A stretch of 64,000 nt of DNA from Symbiodinium natans (taxonomy: Eukaryota; Sar; Dinophyceae; Suessiales; Symbiodiniaceae), in NCBI GenBank assembly GCA_905221605.1, contig CAJNDS010001079.1:248001-312000 (forward strand). Direction: 5' to 3'. Below the pieces are notes generated by a model. The model did not search any database. It had not been told where the DNA came from and saw nothing but the letters and a program-made list of their open reading frames with translations. This document shows positions 22,001 through 31,544 of this stretch, piece after piece. Both the position numbers and the translations under genes were made by a program. Each line of letters opens with the position of its first letter. Positions within the stretch are counted from its first letter, which is position 1.

Positions 22001-23355
22001 CTGCTAGAAACTGAGCGATGCCGTTGGCCTCGGGGAGCACGTTGAGTGTTTTTAGGGTTTAGGGTTTAGGGTTTAGGGTTTAGGGTTTAGGGTTTAGGGT
22101 TTAGGGTTTAGGGTTTAGGGTTTGGGCGGGGGGGGGGGTTGAGGTGTAAGGGTTTAGGGGCTTTCGGGTTTTGGAGGTGTATAAGGTCCTAATAGTTTGA
22201 AGCGCTCAGGGGTTGCAGGGTTTAGGCGGGCACAGGGTTTGGAGGCATAGAGGGTCAACGGTTTGGGCCTAAGGGTTTAATGCCGGCTTAGATAGAGTTC
22301 AGAGTTCAGGAGGCTGGGACGTTTATGTGCATGGGAAATGCGCTGCCCACGACCGAACCTGGAGCAGCAGTTGAGAAAAGTTGCGGTTTAAAGGGTTCGG
22401 GTGGAGGGTTTTAGTTAGGGTTGTACGGCCTGTTTCAACCCTTCAACACTTAAACCCCAAACCCCTAACCCTAAACCCTAATTTCCAACCCTAAACCCTA
22501 AACCCTAAACCCTGACCCGAAATTCCTTAACCCCAAACCCAGGCCTTGAGGCTCTCGAAGTGCCGTGTGCTCTCCGGCCAGGGCATCGGGGTCGCCTGGC
22601 GGTTCCCCCCCCTCAGGCAGCCCCAGTTGGGTTTTAGGGGTTACCCCTGAACCCTGAACCCTGAACCCTGAACCCTGAAGCCTAAACTCTAAACCCTCAA
22701 CCATCTACACCCTAAAGCGTGAAGCCCTAAAGCCTAGACCCTAAACCCCAAAGCCTAAACCCTAAACCCAACCCTAACCCTAAACCCCCAAACGGCTGCT
22801 TCGGCGGCTTGGCCTAAATCCTCAAATTTGATCAGCGAGTCCGTCGTGATGCGTGCTCGTGCGTTTTCCAGTGCGCGTGCGCGTGCGCGTGCGTGTGCGT
22901 GCGCGTGTGCGTGTGCGTTTGCTTGTGCTTGTGCTTGTGCTTGTGCTTGTGCTTGTGCTTGTGCTTGTGCATGTGCTTGTGCTTGTGTTTGTGTTTGTGT
23001 TTGTGTGTGCCTTGCTAAGTCACAGATTTGTCTATTTAGCGCTTGTGTGCGGTTTTGGGGGGCTTTTAGGGCTTATGGGGTTTTAGGATTGTACGTAGGG
23101 CTTTGGGGCTTTTGGGACTCTGCGCTTTAGGGTTTCGGGTACGTAAACCTTAAGCCCTAAACGCTAAACCCAACCCACGCCTAGCATGCCCGAAGGTAGA
23201 CCCTAAACTCTGGGTTTTGGGATCTGGAGTGTAGGGTTTAGGGTGTTTGGGGTTTAGGGTTTAGGGTTTAGGGGAACCCTAAACCACCCCCACCCACCCC
23301 AAACCCCTTAAGAACCGCATCGAGAAACGTCCCGCGCCTCTTCGAGAAAGCCCAT
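16063..23355 (-). CDS. GCLC: Glutamate-cysteine ligase catalytic subunit, N-terminal exons only
   Basis: Glutamate-cysteine ligase makes gamma-glutamylcysteine, the first step of glutathione synthesis. Exons I can join in frame: 23355-23338, 22595-22545, 22028-22005, 20899-20843, 20307-20269, 19659-19633, 19270-19244 and 16132 to about 16063. The product starts MGFLEEATPMPWPES, then ANGIAQFL, RHDGEMLWGDEQEYALVEV, DVRLALRAHE and NPAACAGWAPEMGNHMVEG. These match, in order, the family's N-terminal landmarks (M-G-x-L, S/T-P-x-x-W-x-E, H-G-I-x-Q-F-L, R-H-x-D-x-x-x-W-G-D-E-x-E-Y, V-R-L, N-P, W-x-P-E-x-G-x-x-M-x-E-G). Donors are GC, GC, GC, GA, GT, GC, GC; acceptors are AG, mostly before G. The remaining two thirds of the enzyme should follow below 16063, but another complete gene begins at 15641 and no matching exon is seen. 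This is therefore a truncated copy, or the rest is placed elsewhere. Identity rests on motif order only. Confidence 0.6.
17844..17945. repeat. Foldback element, family C
   Basis: Starts AGTAGCCCAGGAACAAACAG and GGTGCCCTTCCT, and ends AATAAGGGCCGGCTCTGGAT plus CCTAGTA. Related copies: 29205-29305 and 32951-33073. Confidence 0.5.
18178..18412. repeat. Long telomere-type array, TTTAGGG orientation
   Basis: About 33 units over 235 bp with single-base variants, inside the ligase intron. Confidence 0.92.
18621..18726. repeat. Foldback element, family A
   Basis: GGGATGTTCCACCTTCTGCT and AACAGTCTTCAATAG at the left; inverted CCCCATTAAGGACTGGGAG and GGGGGAACACCAAGG at the right. Confidence 0.65.
19300..19625. 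repeat. TTTAGGG array and degenerate CCCTAAA/CCCCAAA array
   Basis: 19300-19350 and 19425-19625, in opposite orientations, between ligase exons 6 and 7. The 50-bp stretch between them is open on the minus strand (GIETGFINNAITRDKN) but cannot be spliced in frame into the ligase. Confidence 0.75.
20072..20220. repeat. Foldback element, family H
   Basis: Arms of about 48 bp: CATGGGTTCCCCTACTCCCC, CTCTATACTACCCCCC and AGGTTCCCCC, inverted on the right as GGGGGAACC and GGTAGGGGAACCCATG. It lies 49 bp from ligase exon 5. Confidence 0.75.
20354..20456. repeat. Foldback element, family A
   Basis: GGGACGTGTCCCCCC and AACAGTCCTTAACAGGGA, with inverted TTTTAAGGACTGTTAG and GGCGGAACATCCCAAGG. In the ligase intron between exons 4 and 5. 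Confidence 0.7.
21905..22125. repeat. CCCTAAA and TTTAGGG arrays on either side of ligase exon 3
   Basis: 21905-21985 and 22050-22125, in opposite orientations, with the 24-nt exon 22005-22028 between them. Confidence 0.85.
22861..23010. repeat. Purine-pyrimidine alternating tract with TTGTGC repeat
   Basis: GTGCGC then about nine TTGTGC/CTTGTG hexamers. Long open frames here (ACACAC, LVLVLV) are artefacts. It lies in ligase intron 1. Confidence 0.85.
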
Positions 23356-24476
23356 GGCCACCAGTGGCTGCGCAAGACACTGCTGCGAGATCGTAACAGA
23401 CTTAGGGCTAAAGTTAAAGGTTTAGGGAGTTTAGGGTGTAGAGTTTAAGGCTTAGGATTTAGGGTTTGGGGTAAGGGGTTGAAGCGGTTCAGGGTTGCAG
23501 ATTTTGGGATGAAAGGGTCTTCTGGTCTGCGGGGCTTGGGAGGGTCTGCACTAGTTGGGGTTGAACCTGACCAGCAAGGCATAGGGAAAGGAGCACCGCA
23601 GATTTCGGGCTTCAAGGTTCAGGGTTCCAGCTTCCGACCCCAGAACCCCAAAAGCCCTAAGGCCCTAAACCCCAAAACCCTAGAAACCCTAAACCCCAAA
23701 ACCCTAAACTCGAAACCCCAAAACCCCCTAAACCCTTAAACCCTTAAACCCTTAAACCCTTAAACCCTTAAACCCTAAACCCTAAGCCCACTTAGACCTT
23801 AAGGGATGATGTGGAGTTGCTGCTTTGCGGGGCTTCAACACGCATCATTGACGGTGCTCGTGGAGCCAGCTGCGGTGTGCGGCCGCTGTCACTCCGGGTT
23901 TAGGGTTTAGGGTTTAGGGTTTAGGGTTTAGGGTTTGGGGTTTCGGGTTTAGAGGTTCAGGGCTCAGGGTTTGGCGAGACCCCCGAAGAGCCCAACCCCG
24001 AAAAAAGCCGAATTGGCCCTGGAAGGCCTCATGAAAGGATCGGGCGACTTAGTAAGTAGGGTTTAGGGTTTAGGATGTAGGGCTCCGGTCTAGGGCAGTG
24101 TTTAAGTAGAGCTCTCTTAAGCGCGTAGGATATTTGGAAAAAGGTCGCTTGAAACCTTATAAAGCGAAAATCCTGTGATCCCATTTCCATGATGGCACCC
24201 CCGAGCAATTCCCATCACAGCTGCAGTATAAGATCCGGTACATGGTATCAAGTTCTAGTATACAACAAAAACTGCTGCATCCTTGAACGCTAGTGACGGG
24301 GATGCTTTTTGTAGGCAGAACCTCAAATGAAAAGGACTGCGGGCCCAATTCTAGAACTACCCCCCACCCCCTCTGAACCCTAAACCCTCTGAACCCTAAA
24401 CCCTAACCCTCAACCCTAAACCCCTACACCCTGCAGCCCTAAACCCTAAACCCCAAAGGCCTGTAGCCCCCTAAAC
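23356..24476. other. 5' flank of the ligase gene; repeats and unresolved unique DNA
   Basis: Degenerate arrays at 23640-23795 and a TTTAGGG array at 23895-23950. 23810-23900 is open on the plus strand (DDVELLLCGASTRIIDG), as is 24000-24050 (ELALEGLMKGSGDL). 24100-24370 is unique with no convincing frame. Promoter not identifiable. Confidence 0.45.
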
Positions 24477-25410
24477 ACGATCGGCACCAAGAAACAGCAC
24501 AGGGGGGATCGCACCGCTCGTTGCCTTGGAGGCCTGAAGGGATGCCACAGCTTCGGGAAGCATCGGGCTGGGTGTTTCGGGGTTAGGGCTTTCTAGGGCT
24601 TCGGGTCCCCTACTAGTGCTTGGGTTTTGTGTTTGGGGTTTAGGGTTTAGGGTTTTAGGGTTTAGGGTCCCTAATTAAGCCAGAGGTTTTGGTGAGGGAG
24701 AGGCGGGGTCGTGTGTGGGTGTGTATGTCTGTTTGGCAAGGGCGTTTGGGGTCCTTCACTGGCCCTGAGCCACTCTCCCGGAAGTTCTGCGGCCGCTGGC
24801 TTGGCGGGGTCTTCTGGGCTCAGGTCGAAGGCTGCCCCTAAACCCTAAACCCTAAACCCTAAACCCTAAACCCCATACTAAATCATCTGGCCACATAACC
24901 CTGCCATGGTAACTTGATGTTCAGCTCCTCCGACACGAGCCCCAAAGCCCTAAACCCCAAAAGCTTCGACCCTCAGGAGGAAAGCTTCGGGGTCACGGTT
25001 TTAAGAGTCTAGCCTTTAAAAGCTAAGCCACGTAACCCCACACACTGAATCCTAATCCCAAACCCTCAACCCGGTTCTAAAACCCTAAGCCCTAAACCCC
25101 CTAAACCCCTAAACCCGTAACCCCTAAACCCTGAACCCTAAACCCCTAAACCCCTAAACCCTAAAACCATTCGAAGCCCCAAACGCCCCGGAACCAGGGA
25201 CTCAATCTTTCAAGGGCTGCTGCGAATCATCGACCTCAACTTTGAACCCCGAAGGCTGTGTCCCGACGAGGTTCCTCTTAAAAAACTCCTCATCTGTCTT
25301 TGGGTTTGGGGTTTGGGGTATAGGGTTTGGGGATATTCTGAGGGCTCCTGCGGCCCACCGGAGTCTCTCTAAATTGGGGGCTCTGTGGGGGTCTCCATCG
25401 TCGTGGTATA
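24477..25410 (-). CDS. Unidentified minus-strand gene, exon cluster
   Basis: Five exon-like open stretches follow each other on this strand: 25410-25335 (DDGDPHRAPNLERLRWAAGA), 25302-25211 (EEFFKRNLVGTQPSGFKVEV), 24951-24891 (GLVSEELNIKLPWQGYVA), 24836-24751 (FDLSPEDPAKPAAAELPGEW) and 24582-24477 (SPMLPEAVASLQASKATSGA). They are GC-rich, protein-like and stop-free, and are separated by telomere-type repeats at 24838-24875, 25063-25165 and around 25310. I recognise no family. Splice joins and frame continuity between the stretches were not established, so they could belong to more than one gene. Confidence 0.4.
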
Positions 25411-25679
25411 GGGCTTAGGGCTTATAGGATTTATAGGGTTTACAGGGTTTAATTATAGGGCTTTTGGGAATGATAGGTTTTATAGGGTTTATAGGGTTTA
25501 GGGGGTTTAATGTAGGGCTTTTTGGAATTATAGGGTGTATAGGGTTTATAGGTTTCGGGCTTAGGGTTTAGTATTCCTCTGTGTTTGTGTTGAGGGCGCC
25601 CAAATCCCCCTGCGCAAGCCCATCCCCCGAACCATGGACAAGTGAACAAGCAACACACCACGCAGCGTTCTCCTTTCAA

Positions 25680-27393
25680 ACATCCCTAAACCCTAAACCC
25701 TAAACCCTAACCCTAAACCCGAAACCCTAAACCCGAAACCCTAAACCCTACAACCCTAAACCCCATCACCAGAAAACCTGGGTCCCAAACTCGAACCGGA
25801 CAGGCCAAACTTGTACCTGGAATGGCTCGTGCCTTAAAGTGGAGGACTCACCAGAAAAGCCTCAGACAAGGCATTGCTGATGCTTAGATGCCTGGAGAAG
25901 GGTTCAGGGTTCAGGGTTTTAGGGTCTAGGGTCTTAGGGCTGCAGGGTTGTGGGGAGGGGGCTGATTTGGAGTGAAGGTGCAGATACCCTAAACCCTAAA
26001 CCCTAAACCCTAAACCCTAAACCCTAAACCCTAACTTTAAACCCTAAACCCAAAACAATGCCCAGGCTGTCGGCTGGCGCTTCAAAGCTTAAAGGCGAAG
26101 GAACTGAGTAAGTAGGGTAAAGGGCTTGCGGTAGGCTTAGGGAAGTTCGTACATAGGATACTAAAGTCAGGGAATACTTATAACTTACAACCTTACTTGC
26201 AGCCACTTTCAAAGTTCCCCGCGGTCTGTAAGTACGTAGTTGCACAACAATAAACGAACATGCAAACTCCCGCAAAGGAGAAACGGTTTAGTCTTCGGGT
26301 GGTTACATGGTCCCCGAATAGGGGGGGGGGAGCCCTTAATACCCCTCATCTACTTTTTGCTTAAGAACCCCAAAAGAACAACTAATAATAATAAGAATAA
26401 TCCCCGTACTACTCTTATAAGGAAGCATGTTTTTTTTTTTTTGGGGGGGGGGGGTCCTTCTGCAATTACTAGTAATATATGCTGTGAAACCCAAAGGCAC
26501 ACACTTCAGAACCCTTTAAAGAAAGTAAGGGACCATGTGAAGGAACCATGCAACTTCCCTTATATTTCGGAAGCCAAGAACCCTACATAAACCCTAAGCG
26601 CTCCAATGCCGCAAAACCGCTCCCGAAAATTATTTTACTTCGAGCGTCCCCACCTCTCTGGGTAGAGATACTTTGCCAGGGACACTCTGGGGTTGGGCAC
26701 TCCAGGGAAAATCTGGAATCTGGGGTTGGGCACGGCAGGGACACTCTGGTGCCCAATCCAGGGACGCTCTGGGGTTGGGCACACTCTAGGGTTGAACACT
26801 CCAGGGACACTCTGCGGTTGGGCAAAACAGGATGAGTGAGGAGTAGACCGGGCGAGTAGTTTTCCGGGCGAGGCGAAGAGTTGAATGGAAAATCTAACAA
26901 CCCCACACCGAGGGTTGGGGAAAAAATCCAGAAAAACAAAATAAATGAGGTTCATGGGCAGTTATTAGTACGGCCGTACGTGCCCTGATTGAGGTTCTGA
27001 TATGGGGGGTTCTGAAATTAGGGGTACCTTGTTGGGGTCCTTCTGGTGAGGAAATCCTACTATTTGGGGTCTAAATTAAGCTCCTTATTGTCGTAAACCC
27101 CCTAAACCCTAAACCGTAAACCCTAAACCATAGGCTACCTTACTTATAACCCGACCTCTGGCCCATCTCGCCAGGTCGCTACCCTTACTTATAACCCGAC
27201 CTCTGGCCCATCTCGCCAGGTCGCTACCGCTGCTGCGCACGGTTCTCAGTCGAACGGGTTGCGGTGACCTTCGGGGACTGCTTAGGGCTTAGGGGGCCTT
27301 AGGGTTTAGGGTTTTGGCTTTAGGGTTTAGGGTCTAGGGTTTAGGGTTCAGGCTTTAGGGTTTAGGGTTTAGGGCCGAACCCCAAACCACCCC
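25680..27393. other. Repeats and unique DNA without a confident gene
   Basis: CCCTAAA arrays at 25680-25765 and 25985-26050. A family-G element with a T12G12 block lies about 26340-26480. 26690-26830 holds a 27- to 35-bp direct repeat around CACTCTGGGGTTGGGCAC; open frames there are shadows. A 45-bp tandem duplication around CATCTCGCCAGGTCGCTACC is at 27130-27227, and a TTTAGGG array at 27300-27375. Confidence 0.5.
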
Positions 27394-28739
27394 AAGTCCA
27401 GCACCCCATGTCCATGCCATGTGCCCAGGGAGCCTCTGAGGCCTGGCAGCAGGTGATGCAGGCTGCGACGTGGCCTGAGGGCGTAGGGCTAAGGAACCCT
27501 AAACCCTAAACCCCAAACCCTAAACCCCAAACCCTAAACCTAACCCCAAACCCTAAAGCCTAAACCCCAAACCCCAAACCCTAAGGCGTAGGGCTTGGGA
27601 ACCACAGGGTCTGGAGGTTGAGGGCTTGGGGTCTATACGACTACACCAAGCCCTAAACCCTAAACCCTAAACCCTAAACCCAGCAAGACTCAGGGTCCAG
27701 GGTTCGACTAAGAACTAAACCCTAAACCCTAGACCCTAAACCCTAAACCCTAAACCCTAAACCCTAAACCCTATACCCTAAACCCTAAACTCTAAACCCT
27801 AAGCCCAGCCCCACGTACAGAAATCGGACTCTGGCGTTTGTTCAGGGCACGGAGTGCAAAGGCCTCCCAAAGCCGCAGCCCTGAACTGAACCCCAAGAGC
27901 TCCACAAGCATAATGTGGGTTTAGGGTTTAGGGTTTAGGGTTAAGGGTTGAGGGTTGAGGGTTGAGGGTTTAGGGCTTCGGGTGCTTGAGAACCAAGAAA
28001 GGGAGTTTAGGGGCTTACTTGAAGGCTCATGAGTAGCTATACGTAGGGTTAGAAGTATGTTTCTACTGTTTGCTGAGCAACTCCCCACCACCCACAAAAA
28101 AAAAGAAGAACATAATCCCCATATTACCCTTATCGGAAGAACATTTCATATCCTTTTTGGGGGGTTTTTAAAGAAGTAGTGGTCGGTATTTCCCACAATT
28201 TGGGGGGACCCTCCTTCTGTACCCTACCCCAAATATTCGGCAACTCCCAGGTAGCCGGGGTGGGGGGGGGGGGGTTGGGAAAACCCCAAAATGGGGAGAC
28301 CCCTTCGTGAGGTTCCTTACAAGGACTTGACAATTTTGCGGTATGTTTGGGCGTCCCCAAAACTCTTAGGGTAGGTACATGGTCCCTAAGTATGTGCCCT
28401 TAAACAGGTACCCCTTATATACCTCTTTTATACCCTATACAAATGAACCATATGTCAGAGCCCCATAGAGCTAAGGGACCCAACCAGGTCGACTGGGCTT
28501 CATCTACTTGGAGGTTCATGGTACTGATTAACCCATGATAGCTGTGCATATAACACACGTTATAAGCCCCGTAAGTGCCCTAAAATGGCCATAATAAGTT
28601 TAATAAGTACAGCTATAAGTTATAAGTACAGTACAGTTATTAATTGGTTAGTAGGTACCATGAACCTCCAGGTAGATGGCCACATTCCAAGGAGCTGGCC
28701 ATTGAACAGCCTGATGAAGAGCCACCCCAGGGGGAGTGA
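27394..28739 (+). CDS. Unidentified plus-strand gene, two exons incl. last exon
   Basis: An exon-like stretch at 27394-27482 reads MSMPCAQGASEAWQQVMQAA in one open frame. A convincing last exon at 28692-28739 follows an AG and reads ELAIEQPDEEPPQGE then TGA. The foldback element at 28501-28676 (family D) ends only 15 bp before that splice site, so the final intron is largely that element. A further possible exon lies at 27825-27880 (TLAFVQGTECKGLPKP). Function unknown; whether these stretches form one gene is inference. Confidence 0.33.
28501..28676. repeat. Foldback element, family D
   Basis: Inverted ends CATCTACTTGGAGGTTCATG and CATGAACCTCCAGGTAGATG around an AT-rich centre. Copies at 37461-37606 and 50465-50748, with a variant at 48287-48404. 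It ends 15 bp before the last exon at 28692. Confidence 0.85.
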
Positions 28740-29204
28740 GTTAAACAGGAATCCTCAACCCGAAACCGAAAACATCCTTTAAACCCCTAACCCTAAAGCC
28801 CTAAACATCCTTAAACCCTGCCCCTAAAGCCCTAAACATCCTTAAACCACAAAACCCGAAACGCTAAACTCGAAGCCCGAAACCCTCAACCCTAAACCCC
28901 ACCCCCTCAAACCGAAAGGACTGCTTCATGTTCCTTAACTATTCAGGGTACCAAGGAAGGGCCCGCCCCATACTTAGGGTTTAGGTGGTGCGCAGGGCCC
29001 CTCAGATCCCAAACACCAAGCCCAAACCTAAACCCTAAACCCTAAACCCGAAACCCTAAACTCTAAAGCCTGATCGTTTACGGTGGGTGCCGTACAAACC
29101 CTAAACCCTGCACTTTGATCCCTAGGGCCCGACAGGGGACGCGGAGAACTGCGAAGCGCGATCTGGCTCCTGCGCGGATCTAGGAACTTGGGATGTCTAG
29201 ACCC

Positions 29205-29305
29205 GGCAGTAACCTAGGAAGAAAAGGGCACCCTTTTTGGTTTGAAGGGGATTATCAGGGAACCCCAACCCTTAAAAAGGAAAATAGGGCCTACTCCCGG
29301 TCCTA
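29205..29305. repeat. Foldback element, family C
   Basis: CAGTAACCTAGGAAGAAAAG and GGCACCCTTTTTGG, then GGTCCTAG at the right end. It directly abuts a family-A copy. Confidence 0.55.
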
Positions 29306-29400
29306 GATGTTCCACCGTATACTACCAGTCTTAAGAGGGTTTATAATCGGGGTACTATGATCCCGATTAAGGACTGTGAGCATTAGGGGGAACATCTTGG
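29305..29400. repeat. Foldback element, family A
   Basis: GATGTTCCACCGTATACTAC and CAGTCTTAAGAGGG; inverted GATTAAGGACTGTGAG and GGGGGAACATC. Confidence 0.65.
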
Positions 29401-29721
29401 GTTTCGGGGACCCCTTCTTGAAAAGATCCCTAAGGTAGTAGAAGGGCCGTAGCAGGAGCATATTAAGGGGAGTCCTTTAAGGGTACAACCTTAGGGGCAC
29501 GAGTCTTGATCCCTGAGCAGATGTTCAGGGCTTCGCGCAAAGGGGGCTTCGTAGTTTAGGAGACTATTGGCTGAGAGGGTGTGGGGATTCAGGGTTTCAA
29601 GGTGTGGGAATTAAAGGATTCACGCTCCCAAGCCCCCTACTTCTTTCCAACAGTACTCGCAGCCTGGCAGTCAAAATAGAGTTTAGGGTTTAAGGCAGGG
29701 TGGCTTCCACAAACTTCAGCC

Positions 29722-29763
29722 ATGGGAGTCTGTGAGACGGAAGAACTCAACAAATTGCCCTCC
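29722..29763 (+). CDS. Possible first exon, plus strand
   Basis: ATG followed by 13 sense codons (MGVCETEELNKLPS), running straight into a CCTAAACCC stretch with no clear donor. The composition looks like an N-terminal coding exon, but there is no family match and no confirmed downstream exon. Confidence 0.2.
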
Positions 29764-30467
29764 TAAACCCTAAGCCCGAAGCCCTTTATGCCCGAAGCCC
29801 TGAGCCCGAAACCCTGAATCCCAAACCCTTCACTCCGCAGGCCAAAAACCCTAAGCACCTTCCGCCATCGCCCTGAGAAACCGGGTTTAGGGTTAGGGTT
29901 TACGGCTTAGGGGTTTAGGGGTTTAGGGGTTTAGGGGTTTAGGGGTTTTGGGGTTTAGGGGTTTAGGGGTTTAAGTTTAGGGGTTTTGGGGGTCTAAGCC
30001 CTGAAGGCAGGCCTGCACGTGGTACGGAATGTCGCCACTGGGGCCACTGCGTGGCGACGAGTCTGAGCATTGGGCTTGCAGGGTATGGGCAGCCGTTGGG
30101 TTTTAAGGCCTTAGGGTTTATGGCTTTGGGGTTTAGGGTTTAGGGTTTAGGGTTTAGGTTATGGCTTTGGGACTTGGGCGAGAAGTAGGATTTCCATCGT
30201 TTAGGGCGACGGAAGGGGGGAGGGGGGGTCCCAGGGGTGGGGCCTCTTAATCAGGAAAGAAGGTTTTTGGGGAATACAGGGGGGGGAACTACCTAAGCCC
30301 TAAACCCAGGGCATGTATGTGCTGGGATGCCAATGCCGACCGTAAGTTGACACGAAGGAGCCCAAATCAACTCCCCGTACCCTTCCTGCAGTTCCGCTCT
30401 GGGGCGACTTGCCCTGGGCTGCTGTTCTGGAACTTCAAAACTAGTTACCACACTAAGGAACCCATAT

Positions 30468-30570
30468 GGGTGGTTGTCAAAATAATGGTCCTTTTCAGGG
30501 TCCCAAATGTAATACGCACCTAATAATATTTAGGGTTTCCAAAAAGGGACCCTAATTTTGACAACTACCC
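30468..30570. repeat. Foldback element, family E
   Basis: GGGTGGTTGTCAAAATAATG and GTCCTTTT; inverted AAAAAGGGACCCTAATTTTG and ACAACTACCC. Flanked by ATAT. Copies at 31790-31870 (divergent) and 50537-50641. Confidence 0.75.
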
Positions 30571-30618
30571 ATATCACGTTCTGCATATCCCATGATATGG
30601 TTAGCTTAAGTTCCTTAC

Positions 30619-30699
30619 AGCAACCCTGTTCAAGTCAAACAGATCATGATCCAAGATGCCTTCATTGTCGTCTTCGTCGTCCTCCTCGCACTCGGCCAT
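30619..30699 (-). CDS. Possible first exon of an acidic protein
   Basis: 27 codons from ATG: MAECEEDDEDDNEGILDHDL and then FDLNRVA, followed by a GTAAGG donor. A very acidic N-terminus is common in nuclear or chaperone-type proteins, but nothing here fixes the family. A family-E foldback element (30468-30570) lies just downstream on this strand and would fall in the first intron. Later exons were not identified with confidence. Confidence 0.33.
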
Positions 30700-31544
30700 T
30701 TTCGCATGTCATGAACACAGTGTAAGAAACCACTCTTGTACAGGAAGCTAAGTTTTCGCGACTTTCGGTTAACTTTGTAGCTGAGAAGTTTAGGGTGCCA
30801 ACTACGGAATTTAGGGTTTCCCCAGCTTGCGTCTGCGTGCGTGCGTGTGGGTGCATGGATTTGGCCACGCAATAATTACGAAACAGATTAAGAAGCCTAG
30901 CATATACCCTGGATCAAACCCCCGCGGGCACACGGGGCAATTTCAAACTAAGAAACTTGAGGTACCCGACCACCGGAAAATCGTTTTCTTAGAAAACGTT
31001 TTCACTGCATTCATTATGGGTTCAAGAGATATGGCATGAGATAAATGACCCCAAGTGCAGCAGGGTTCTTGTAGCCCCCAGGGAATAACTTGCGCAAGGA
31101 AGCCTTAGCATGAATACCATGCCAGGTCAACCCATCCCTCAAACGCAAACCCCAAAACGCCGAACTTCTCCAAGATCCCGGGCTAAGGCTAAGGGTCAGG
31201 TACGAGAACCCTGCACCATACCCTGAGCCCGCATCTCCCTGATAAGCCAGGGCTTGAGGTCCATAGGGTAAACCCTCCCAAGCCCGAACCGAACATCAAA
31301 CCTGCAACAGTTTAGGGTCGAAAGGACGTCGAGAGGGCGAACTCCCCTAAACCCCAAACCTTGGCCCCGCCAAGCGGTTCCAAGCGAACCTTTCTTGGAA
31401 CCCACACTTTCTTGCGCAGGTACAGTATGTCACGGTATTCAGAAGGGCAGGTCTTCGGGTTTGAGACTCTTGTGGGGCGTCGCGCAACCTTAGCCCCTAA
31501 ACCCTAAACCCTAAACCCTAAACCCTAAACCCTAAACCGCTGCA

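Larger units (their letters stand above)
29764..31544. other. Mostly non-coding; arrays, a family-E element and unique DNA
   Basis: TTTAGGGG octamers at 29905-29990 and TTTAGGG at 30130-30160. 30010-30075 is open on both strands. 30316-30450 is open on the plus strand (MCWDANADRKLTRRSPNQLP). The acidic first exon (30699-30619) is listed separately. 30720-31490 has no convincing coding frame; a short CCCTAAA array is at 31497-31535. Confidence 0.45.

Noticed and set aside
22828-23130. 100-codon frame with (AC)n and (LV)n repeats
   Set aside because: It follows a purine-pyrimidine microsatellite inside ligase intron 1.
30500-30570. Promoter or terminator hairpin
   Set aside because: The inverted repeat is the end pair of a dispersed foldback family (E) also present at 50537.
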